Source of the DNA: Alopecurus myosuroides
Lineage: Eukaryota > Streptophyta > Magnoliopsida > Poales > Poaceae
Assembly (NCBI GenBank): GCA_028641055.1
Contig: CM054061.1
Coordinates: 30,305,523 to 30,369,522 of the forward strand
Direction: 5' to 3'
Length of the DNA stretch: 64,000 bases
Shown here: positions 55,467-64,000 of the stretch, piece after piece
How positions within the stretch are numbered: the stretch's first letter is position 1
How the letters are laid out: each line of letters opens with the position of its first letter
Program-made: the position numbers and the translations under genes
The notes under the pieces: generated by a model
The model's input: only the letters and a program-made list of their open reading frames with translations
Told to the model about the DNA's origin: nothing
The model's database searches: none

Positions 55467-58400
55467 ATGGTGGTCGTTAAGAGTGAACGTGTCGTGAATA
55501 GTTACTTGAGACACGCGACAGAAGACATGTTACAAAATGGCCGCAAGGAGATACGATGTCCATGTCGAAAGTGCAAACTAGGGGGCTTGCTCAATCCCTT
55601 TACCGGAGACTTGCTCAGTCACCTCCTAAGGTATGGTTTCATGGATGGGTATAACAGTCAGTGGGTAAGTGATGATGAAGATGATGAAGTCCATGGGGCG
55701 GCGGCGGTAGGAAATGATGTGCAACAGGACAATAGCAACGATCGACTAGAACTACAGCAGGACCAAGATCAGCCTCATGACCCCGCACATGATCATGGAG
55801 AAGATGTTGAACAAGACGTGGAAGAAGATCACGAGGACACAGGGACACCCCTAACGGAAGTTGTGCGTGACCCTCATCTGAAAGAACTGCTTTTGAGAAA
55901 GACGACTAACTCGATATCTGCTGCTAGAGAGCAATCGAAGCTGGCGCAACTAGAGATAGACTCGAAGACACCGTTGTATGCAGGCTGCGGTCCGGGAGAG
56001 TCCCGCCTGAGAGTGGCCCTCGATGTTCTGCAGATGAAGGCGAGATACAAATGGAGCGACATAAGCGTCGATGCAAGCCTGCAATACTGGCACGATGTCC
56101 TTCCAGAGGGCAACACCTGTCCTAAAAGTTGCGACGAGGCCAAGAAAGTCGTGTGCCCCTTTGATTTACCTCACGAAAAATACCATGTGTGCATCAACGA
56201 TTGCTACATTTATCGGAAAGAGGACGCGAACAAAACCATTTGTCCAGTTTGCAGCGCCGCTCGATACAAGAAAGGGAAGAAGAAAGCTCCTCGGAAAGTT
56301 GTGTGGTACTTTCCGCTCATTCCCCGTCTGCAACGGTATTTCACGGACCGCAAGGAAGCAGAGCTCATGCGCTGGCACACGAAAAGGAGGAATAAAGTTT
56401 TGAAAGATCCAAATCGGAGTGAAAAAGTAATTCTGACACATCCTTCAGATGCAAGTCAATGGAAAGCAATTGACTGTGAATATCCAACGTTCGGGGCGGA
56501 GGCAAGGAACATCAGGTTGGGTGTGAGCACCGACGGACTCAATCCGTTTGGCAACCAGAGCAGCACCCATAGCACCTGGCCCGTGTTTGTATGGATGTAC
56601 AACATCCCTCCCTGGTTGTGCATGAAGAGGAAGTATATTCACATGAGTATGCTAATTCAAGGGCCGAAACAACCAGGCAACGACATCAATCTATACCTGA
56701 AGCTGCTTAAAGATGAGCTGGAAACGCTATGGGCCGAGGAAGGGGTGAACACATGGGACGCCTTCGGTGAACAATATTTCCCAATGAGAGCTGTCTTACT
56801 CTGTACGGTTCACGACCTACTAGGCTACAGATATGTGGCGGGCCAGGTGTGCCACGGACATAACGGTTGCGTGAGGTGCATGGATGACCTCACGTTTATG
56901 CAACTTCCGAAAGATCCTGGGTCTTCGAAAACAGTTTTCGTTGGCCATCGAAGGTGGCTACCCAACAAAGACCCGTGGAGAAGGCGAGGAGACCTTTTTA
57001 ACGGTGAGGATGAGCTCCGTGGACCTCCACGTAAGAGGTGCGGCGAAGAAATCTACAATTTGCTGAATGATTGGAAGGAATGCCCAGAGCCGGGAAAGAA
57101 GCAAAAGGCGCCAAAACCGCTTCTGGATGTATGGAAGACGAGGTCGGTGTTTTGGGACTTGCCATACTGGCCCATTCTCGATACGCCTCACTGCCTTGAT
57201 CTGATGCATATCACGAAGAATGTGTTTGAAAGATTGTTTGGCACGCTGCTCAACATGCCGGAGAGGACCAAAGACGGGGTGAAAGCAAGAAACGACCTGA
57301 AATATTTTGGTATTAGGGTAGATCTTCAGGGGGGACGCCCGGATGATGACGACGACGATCAATCGTGTGACGAGGAGACGGATGGTCGCAAGGCCAAAAG
57401 GGTTAAGAGGAATGACTATTACTGCCCCCCTCCTGCTTCACTCTTAGTCCGGACGAGATCACAAAATTGATGATGTGCCTTCTCGGAGTCAAAGTCCCTA
57501 GCGGTTACTCAGGGCTAATAAGCAGATTCCTCGACGTGCAGAAACAAAAGTTTAGCGGGATGAAGTCTCATGACTGTTACGTGATGATGACGCAGATACT
57601 TCCGGTTGCGATCCGCGGAATAATGGACAAACACGTCCGGGAAACCCTGTTTGGCCTCTGTAACTTCTTCGACATTATATCTCGAAAGTCGATCACGGGG
57701 AATCAGATCTCAAGGCTACAGGAAGAGATTGTCGTGATACTATGCGAGCTTGAGATGTACTTTCCACCATCATTCTTTGACATATGTGTTCATCTGTTGG
57801 TCCATATCGTGGACGATATCATCCATCTCGGGCCGTTGTTCCTGCACAACATGATGCCGTTTGAAAGGATGAATGGGGTCATCAAAGGATATGTTCGCAA
57901 CAGAGCTCGTCCGGACGGAAGCATCGTTCAGGGCTTTCTCACCGAAGAGTGCATCTCTTTCTGCACGAATCATATGGACGTGGAGGACCCAGTTGGTCTG
58001 CCCAGAAACAAGCACATTGGCAAGCTCGATGGAGTAGGTCACAAAAATGGACGTAGAGAAGTGCATGTGGATCGGGCTTGTCGACGCACCGACTTTAACA
58101 GGGCAAACTTAGTAGCTCTCCAACAGATTGATATGGTCGATACTTGGGTGGAAAAACACAAGAGCTCGATCCACATATGGGAGCTTAACTACGGAAGGAT
58201 CGAGGAGATATGGGAGCTTAACTACTCTGGAAAGAAGGTGCCTATGTTCCGCGTCAGATGGGCTAGGATGTCGACCGTCAGAAAAGAAGACCAATACTTT
58301 ACAACCATGGTTATTCCCGAAGCCGGAACCTCATCAAGCGCGAATGTCACAGCGCAAAATGAGCCATGGGTATTAGCTAAGCATGTGTCCCAATGCTTCT

Positions 58401-58681
58401 TCATAACAGACCCCGCAAGGCCTAGCCGTGTTGTCGTGAGGAGAGGGAAAAGAAATATCATCGGAATGGATGGAGTCGTTGACGAGGACGAGTTCGACAC
58501 GTTCGGCGACCCAAATATTGACGATGATCAAGAAGATGATGATGATAGTCATGCAACATACACAACAAGAAGAAGCAGAACTACGCTACCTAGGCATGGT
58601 CTTCCATTCAGAAGAAGAAGTCATAATGTGGGGTTAAATTATGCAACTGCGACCAAAAAAGGCAAAAAAATCAAACACTGA
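55467..58681 (+). pseudogene. CACTA B tnp2-type transposase (frameshift and internal deletion)
   Basis: ATG 55467 (MVVVKSERVVNSYLRH). N-terminal zinc-type region CPCRKCKLGG; acidic linker; CPFDLPHEKYHVCINDC; tnp2 core GLNPFGNQSS...WPVFVWMYNIPPWLC; LMHITKNVFERLFG. A missing C in the C6 run at about 57424-57429 shifts frame, so the first frame ends at 57470. The second frame carries on with FTLSPDE, DUF4218-like KVPSGYSGLISRFLD and MKSHDCYVMMTQILP. It then reaches a DUF4216-like C terminus (GRIEEIWELNYSG, FTTMVIPEA, VVRRGKRNIIGMDG) and stops at 58681. The expected linker before DUF4216 seems to be missing: an 18-bp direct repeat (58175-58192 and 58208-58225) sits at that junction. Confidence 0.9.
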
Positions 58682-58724
58682 TGAGAAACTATGTATATAT
58701 TTTTCTGCCAATTGTATGCGACGA

Positions 58725-59720
58725 AACATTATTATTTGTAATGTGTTTGAAATTAATTTGCAATGTGTTTGAATTATTATAAATGAAATGTCTTTGAATA
58801 ATTTAAACAAATAAAGAAAACAAAATAAAACATTATTATTTGTAATGTGTTTGAAATTAAATAAATGAAATGTCTTTGAATAATTTAAACAAATAAAGAA
58901 AACAAAATAAAACATTATTATTTGTAATGTGTTTGAAATTAATTTGTAATGTGTTTGAATTATTATAAATGAAATGTCTTTGAATAATTTAAACAAATAA
59001 AGAAAACAAAATAAAACATTATTATTTGTAATGTGTTTGAAATTAAATAAATGAAATGTCTTTGAATAATTTAAACAAATAAAGAAAACAACATAAAACA
59101 TTATTATTTGTAATGTGTTTGAAATTAAATAAATGAAATGTCTTTGAATAATTTAAACAAATAAAGAAAACAAAATAAAACATTATTATTTGTAATGTGT
59201 TTGAAATTAATTTGTAATGTGTTTGAATTATTATAAATGAAATGTCTTTGAATAATTTAAACAAATAAAGAAAACAAAATAAAACATTATTATTTGTAAT
59301 GTGTTTGAAATTAAATAAATGAAATGTCTTTGAATAATTTAAACAAATAAAGAAAACAAAATAAAACATTATTATTTGTAATGTGTTTGAAATTAAATAA
59401 ATGAAATGTCTTTGAATAATTTAAACAAATAAAGAAAACAAAATAAAACATTATTATTTGTAATGTGTTTGAAATTAATTTGTAATGTGTTTGAATTATT
59501 ATAAATGAAATGTCTTTGAATAATTTAAACAAATAAAGAAAACAAAATAAAACATTATAATTTGTAATGTGTTTGAAATTAAATAAATGAAATGTCTTTG
59601 AATAATTTAAACAAATAAAGAAAACAAAATAAAACATTATTATTTGTAATATGTTTGAAATTAATTTGTAATGTGTTTTAAATTCGTTTTAAATTAATGT
59701 GTTTTAAATTAATTTGTAAT
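58725..59720. repeat. AT-rich satellite with alternating 82- and 104-bp units
   Basis: The AACATTATTATTTG-type unit start occurs at 58725, 58829, 58911, 59015, 59097, 59179, 59283, 59365, 59447, 59551 and 59633. The spacings are 104, 82, 104, 82, 82, 104, 82, 82, 104 and 82. Long units contain an extra TTTGTAATGTGTTTGAATTA piece. Units are almost identical. The array begins 44 bp after the transposase stop codon. Minus-strand frames through it are by-products of the repeat. Confidence 0.95.
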
Positions 59721-59945
59721 GTGGCACACTACCGCTGGGCGGCCCTGTCTGTTCGCCAGTGGTAAAGATACCGCTGGCCAACAGGGCTATGGTTCGCCAG
59801 CGGTGTGGCACACTACCGCTGGGCGGCTTCGTTTGTTCGCCAGTGGTAAAGGTACCGCTGGCGAACTGGGGTCTTGTTCGCCAGCAGTAGTGTACCGCTG
59901 TGTCACTTACGCGCGGGCCCCCCGCCCTTCCCTCTCTCTGCACTA
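59721..59945. repeat. Internal block of CACTA B-type palindromes
   Basis: Four CGCTGG(C/G)CGAAC-like and GTTCGCCAG(T/C)G-like hairpins, with TGTGGCACACTACCGCTGGG repeated at about 59720 and 59809. They use the same motif as the element's left terminus, yet lie between its two genes. No CTACTAGTG terminus follows, so this is not a clear element end. Confidence 0.75.
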
Positions 59946-60340
59946 GTACGACACTTAGTCGTTTTTCTCGCAGGACTAGCAACCGCGCGCACACACCGGC
60001 GATCTCCGTGTCTCCGGCGACCTTCCCTGTCTCCGGCGAGCCCACCCCACCACTGCCCCTCCCTCCCTCTCCTCGCGCGCCCCTCCCTTCCCTCTCCTCT
60101 CTTCCTCTGCTCTCGCGCGCGCGCCCCTCCCTCTCTGCTCACCTCTGCCCGCGCCGCGCACTGCCACGACCACCTGCGCCCGCCGCCGCATCGACGCCGG
60201 CGCACTGCCACGGCAACCCCCTGCTACCTCTCCCACGCAATCCCCTGCTCTCCCACGCAATCCCCTGCTCTCCCACGCAATCCACTGCTCGTATTGCTCC
60301 ACGCCCTGAAGGTGTTCGACCCCTGTTCTGCAAGAAACAG
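59946..60340 (+). other. Probable non-coding 5' exon of the CACTA B second gene
   Basis: A CT/GC-rich leader-like stretch ending in AAACAG|GTAATT, a good splice donor (intron from 60341). It includes a 20-bp tandem repeat, three and a part units of TCCCCTGCTCTCCCACGCAA, at 60221-60297. The short frames here are low-complexity and probably not translated. Confidence 0.5.
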
Positions 60341-63098
60341 GTAATTTTTTTTCTTTCATTTTTTTGTCTATGATTTACTGTGAACAAGTTCAGCTGTTCT
60401 TGTATTTGGATGATACGAATGTGTGTGTACGTCGGATCAGCCAGAGTCTCTGGATTCTGTTTCATGAAAAATGCATCCATCAATCATTTATTTGTTCTCC
60501 TACTTCGTATTAATATCAATAAGATGCCCAGTAGCTGCCCGGAGACAGTTAATTAGCTGTAGCATCCACAAACGATTGCCTCAACTAACAGATTGAATTA
60601 ACGCTCCACCTAAAGGCTAGAGCTATTCTGCTCCGATTAGGCCCCCCTGACGAACCTGGCAAATCTGTTTTGAAATGGAAGTCCGATCTCTCCTTAACTA
60701 ATATTGCTTAATCAAGTACATTTCCCTTTCTGTTAAGCAATCATCTCTGCTGAAAATTTCTTCTTAAGGCTTCATTATTAGTTGAAGTTTTATTCAAAAC
60801 TAAAAAAATGTTTGAAGAATAGTCCCGACATGACCTTTTCACGAATTATTATTCATGAAGTATACATATATAACCTAGCATACCAACTGAAATTTTCCTT
60901 CTCTTTTTGGCCTAAGCATCAGGAAGAGGATCGGTAGCTTGGTAGGTAGACACGAGCATCCCAGATAAGCATTCATCTGTCCTTCCAACAGATGGCAAGA
61001 CCCCAAATAATTGTGTTGCATATATACTTGCACAGTTGCACTAGTACTCTTTAATCTTTCTATTTTTATTAGCGTATTAAGATAATACTGCTATCCCATC
61101 ACTGCTATCAAGGATCCAGATCAACATATTGTACTACGATGAGTACAGCTTGTCAGATTAGGACGCAGGGTTTAGCTAGCGCTAATTGCAAAACCTCCCA
61201 TGCATAATTGTTTTCATAAGGTGTCTGTTCATCCGTTTGATTATTCCTGCAATTTCCAGGGAATATACATGTAACTATATGCTGTTCTAGGACAAGTAGA
61301 GTAATCTATAATTTGTGCCCTACAGTCCAGGTGGGCATGCAGACCTAATAATAGTAGGGAACCCCATTGCCTGAGGCTGAGATCAGAGGGCACGCAGTCA
61401 CTCTGATCCAGTCCCCTCAAGCCTGCTCTTTTTCCTCCAGAAGCAACATGGAGTAGCCTGTCACTGCCTCCCAACCCTCTGACAGCAACACTCCACTTGG
61501 CCACTAATCAATCAATTAACCACCCTCGGATTAATTAAGCTAGAACAGTTCATTAGCAACGCAACAAAGCCCAAACAGATTGTGCTCCATCTGAAGGGAC
61601 TTGCGCCACCTATCTGTGTATCATCTGGTCCATCTCCATGCAAAGAAAGAGCAAGTGAGCATGCTGTTTTCTGTGGCACCAATCGATATGGTTATGGTGT
61701 ACTGATACACCTAGGGTTGGCTCCAAATGATGGATTCCTGTTACTGGTTATTGGATAGCAATTCTTATTACTAAGTATACAATTCCTAGTGTTCTGTGGA
61801 TGTGCTAGATGATTGAGAGGTGTTACTCTGAATTTTATTCAGAGAATATGCCCTTAATACTTGCATCTTTCTATTTGTTTTCACTTCATGATTCTCTTGG
61901 CTATTGCTTTATCTCAAAATTCCTAGCTGATAAGAACAGAGCACTACATTTGATATTTTTTCCTTAATACCATTTGGTATCAGCTGATAAGAACAGAGCA
62001 CTACTTTTGATATTTTTTCCTTCTTTGATACTACTGAATTAAGAACAGATATTTCCACTTGTTTCCTTTGCCCCAAGCCCATGATGCATAGCCTGAGGCC
62101 TTTCTTTAATTAAGAGCAGATACTTGACTTGATTTGCCCCTAAACAATTTTTATCTGATAAGAACAGTTGCTTCCCTGTTGCTAGCCAGTGATGCAAAGC
62201 CTGAGGCCCAAGTTTAAATAAGAACAGATGCTAGATATGATAATTTTACTTTCCAGTGATGAATTTTAGCATAGCACTTCTATGCCTATCTGAGGAGAAT
62301 AACCCCAGCCTGCTTTCTGTGCTATTGGTGCTCTGTAATACCTATGTGGGCACAACTACTTGTTCAATTGCTTTTCCCATGTTGGTTAAAAACCTGACTA
62401 TCTTGATAGTTAAAACCTGGCTGCAATTGTTTTGTTGGGCTGAATCCTGATGGTAGCAAGCCTGCTAGCTTAGCTGAATTTTATAATTCTGTAGCACTTT
62501 GTGCTAGATAGCTTGGTTACTCTGCCTGATCCATGTATATGCAGTATCTACTCTTGCGATGCTTATTAATATTTTGTAGAATGTTGGTTATTGATGCTTT
62601 TCTGTCATTGGTATTGATGCTTGTCCATTTACTGCTATGTAGTCGTTTTTATGTACTGGTACTTGTCTACTTGAGCGCAATGTGGTACTGCAGCTCATCT
62701 AGCACTAATTTTGTGATGGATGGCGTGGTGATGATGGATGGTGGTGTATGGATGGTGGAGATGGTGTGTGGTCGTGTGGATATGTGCCCACCTTCGTGTG
62801 GATGACGATGATAATATGAGGGGTGGGATTATATGAGGGGTGGGTTTTTATGTGCAGGTACCCCACGTGAGTCCCTATTTGCCGGAATGTTGATTAATTT
62901 CCGTTCCGGCAAATTTGGGTACTCCATTTGTGATATTTTTAGCAAAGGTCATGCCGAAATTTTCCGTGAATTTTGGCATGATCTTTGCTAAAAATATCAC
63001 AACTTAGAGTGTCCGAGAAATTTGGACTCATATGGGGTATACATCGTCTAAATTGTAGGATTTGTTGAACTTATTTCGGGTTTTCTCTCCTTCCTTAG
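60341..63098 (+). other. Putative 2.76-kb intron before the CACTA B second gene
   Basis: Starts GTAATT and ends TTCCTTAG just before the ATG at 63101. It contains no convincing coding frame. It holds a 57-bp duplication near 61925 and 61982, degenerate TAAGAACAGA/GCCTGAGGCC repeats to about 62242, the conserved stem-loop (62878-62913) and a long hairpin (62930-63000). TG-rich sequence lies at about 62700-62870. Confidence 0.5.
62930..63000. promoter_or_regulatory. 71-bp hairpin, 26-bp arms
   Basis: Left arm 62930-62955 (GTGATATTTTTAGCAAAGGT...) and right arm 62975-63000 are complementary except for one G-T pair, with a loop of about 19 bases that could pair further. It lies 100 bp upstream of the second gene's ATG, within the putative intron. 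Confidence 0.8.
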
Positions 63099-63100
63099 AT

Positions 63101-64000
63101 ATGGCTCACAACGACGAGGCGGGTGGTTCTGGTCTCGGACACGGCGGAGACAACGACGATGTGTGGCTTTCTATGCTAAGCGCCGGAGGCGGACCCGTAG
63201 ATCCGCACCCGGATCTAGAGATGGAGGGCGACGATGCAGACGACGAGATGGACGAAACCGTTCGCCAGGAGCTAGAGCCACACAACGATACATCGGGCGC
63301 AGAAGGTGATCAAACCGGTAGTGGCACCGGGGATACCGCCTCCGGTAGCGAGGCGGCGGCTAGGCGCAAAGAGAGGCGGCACAACATGCTCGCCACCATG
63401 CGGGAAGAGTTCACGGAAGTGGACCCCAAGAGCGGTGCTCCCCTCGAGCCGGAGAGTTATGCCAAGGGCTATGGAAACCAGATAGACTGCATAGCTCGAG
63501 ACTTCGGCAACGTTAATATGGAGCACCTCAGAGCTAAAGAAAACAAGGCTAATGTTGCCCTGCTGATTGAGAAGCTGCACACAAGGTACAAATTCCCGGA
63601 TCCTTACGACAACCAGGACCTGAAGAAGAATCTGGTCAACTCCTTAGCACTGGGAAAGTTCGCCAAGGCGTTTACGACTTGGAGATCCAGTTTGCGGGAG
63701 ATGCTTGCGAAGGGTAAGGATTTTGATGAGATCCATAAGATGTGGCCCTCCATTTCCGAGGAAGACTTGGCCCAATTCAAGATCGACGAACTCAAACCGG
63801 AAAGGATTGCGCTGAGTAAATGGGGGAAAGAACAGCGAAAAAAGAACATTGGCCCTCACAATCTCGGAAGCCGGGGTTACCTTGGGAAGCAGAAAGTATG
63901 GGAAAAGGAGGATTCGAAGAGAGAAGGGCCGAACCCGTTTGACAAGATCACCGACCCGCAGGTGAGAAATTTTGTCAGGGCCCATTATAGGGAAGATCCC
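63101..64000 (+). CDS. CACTA B second gene, Transposase_24-like (5' part, open at window end)
   Basis: ATG 63101 opens a frame of 300 codons with no stop before the window ends. A Gly/Asp/Glu-rich N terminus (MAHNDEAGGSGLGHGG) and a Thr/Ser/Gly-rich linker are followed by a region with NMLATMREEFTEVD, LIEKLHTRYKFPDPYD, FAKAFTTWRSSLREML, LSKWGKEQRKKN and HNLGSRGYLGKQKVWEKED. This is the pattern of the plant Ptta/En/Spm (Transposase_24) family, the DNA-binding or accessory partner of tnp2 in CACTA elements. The start codon follows directly on a CCTTAG splice acceptor. No damage is seen so far; it runs in the same direction as the element's tnp2 gene. Confidence 0.85.
   Translation, partial: MAHNDEAGGSGLGHGGDNDDVWLSMLSAGGGPVDPHPDLEMEGDDADDEMDETVRQELEPHNDTSGAEGDQTGSGTGDTASGSEAAARRKERRHNMLATMREEFTEVDPKSGAPLEPESYAKGYGNQIDCIARDFGNVNMEHLRAKENKANVALLIEKLHTRYKFPDPYDNQDLKKNLVNSLALGKFAKAFTTWRSSLREMLAKGKDFDEIHKMWPSISEEDLAQFKIDELKPERIALSKWGKEQRKKNIGPHNLGSRGYLGKQKVWEKEDSKREGPNPFDKITDPQVRNFVRAHYREDP

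Larger units (their letters stand above)
54335..64000 (+). mobile_element. CACTA element B, left 9.7 kb (right end outside window)
   Basis: Starts CACTAGTAGGGGATGGC after CCA, inside element A's transposase gene. It carries CGCTGGCGAAC/GTTCGCCAGCG subterminal palindromes, a tnp2 gene (55467-58681), an AT-rich satellite, a second block of the same palindromes, a long putative intron and a second gene (from 63101) still open at the window end. It is the innermost and therefore youngest of the three nested elements. Confidence 0.9.

Noticed and set aside
58634..59637. Minus-strand frames coding repeated Phe/Leu/Ile-rich peptides, resembling membrane proteins
   Set aside because: They are produced by the AT-rich satellite; a 104+82-bp pair is a multiple of three, so frames stay open by periodicity. 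Start and stop follow the repeat, not a gene.
58725..59720. CRISPR-like array (regular repeats with spacing)
   Set aside because: The whole 82/104-bp unit is repeated with no variable spacers, and the context is a plant transposon.
59721..59945. Right end of a separate CACTA element
   Set aside because: Only an isolated TAGTG is present, without the CTACTAGTG terminus or a 3-bp duplication, and the second transposon gene continues beyond it.
59900..60373. Pro/Ser-rich frames of about 150 codons
   Set aside because: CT-rich leader-like sequence with a 20-bp tandem repeat and a good splice donor at its end; more likely non-coding exon.
62256..62805. Short Leu/Val/Met-rich frames in the long intron
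   Set aside because: They lack motifs, are short and lie in TG-rich low-complexity sequence.

Overview
The window looks like nuclear DNA of a grass, most likely a Pooideae cereal or forage grass. The reasons are a grass-type DUF1668 gene pair, very GC-rich monocot exons, CACTA elements with long subterminal palindromes, chromovirus Gypsy and Copia retrotransposons, and an LTR type I associate with Triticeae/Pooideae repeats. There are no bacterial-type features. Only one ordinary host gene looks intact (DUF1668 copy 2, 9260-10363). Almost everything else is transposable-element DNA, much of it nested.

Layout. 1-2918: 3' part of a hAT element with a TTF-type zinc-finger transposase pseudogene, ending in a hAT-like terminal repeat. 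2919-4321: antisense fragment of an LTR-type repeat. 4322-10515: a tandem DUF1668 duplication. Copy 1 is ruined by a Tourist-like MITE upstream, a 1.96-kb LINE-like insertion in its first codons, stop codons and a 3' truncation; copy 2 is intact. A CACTA terminus (to 8654) sits at the junction. 10532-13265: 5'-truncated L1-type LINE (minus strand) in the 3' flank of copy 2, with a 16-bp target duplication. 13698-40366: a Copia compound LTR-internal-LTR-internal-LTR flanked by one 5-bp duplication (CCACA); its second internal region is split by a 14.8-kb Gypsy chromovirus (20178-34971, TGCGG duplication, 4.4-kb LTRs). 41274-46726: a complete, very young Reina-like chromovirus with an uninterrupted 1567-aa gag-pol. 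47701-64000: three nested CACTA elements (called C, A and B here). A is inserted in C's transposase gene and B in A's transposase gene; the right ends lie beyond the window.

How the parts work together. The Reina element encodes everything needed for its own cycle. The other retroelements carry stops, frameshifts or catalytic losses and could move only with help from relatives. Each CACTA pairs a tnp2-type transposase with a family-specific set of palindromic subterminal repeats. C and B also carry a second gene, of two unrelated types (a proline-rich protein in C, a Transposase_24-like protein in B).

The most interesting signals are non-coding: a stem-loop just upstream of the CACTA coding exons that keeps its pairing while its sequence changes; palindromes built from palindromes in the CACTA subterminal regions; a satellite with alternating 82- and 104-bp units; and a roughly 200-bp island in the Gypsy LTR pair that differs between two otherwise near-identical LTRs but keeps a hairpin. 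All family assignments come from reading motifs by eye; no database search was run.
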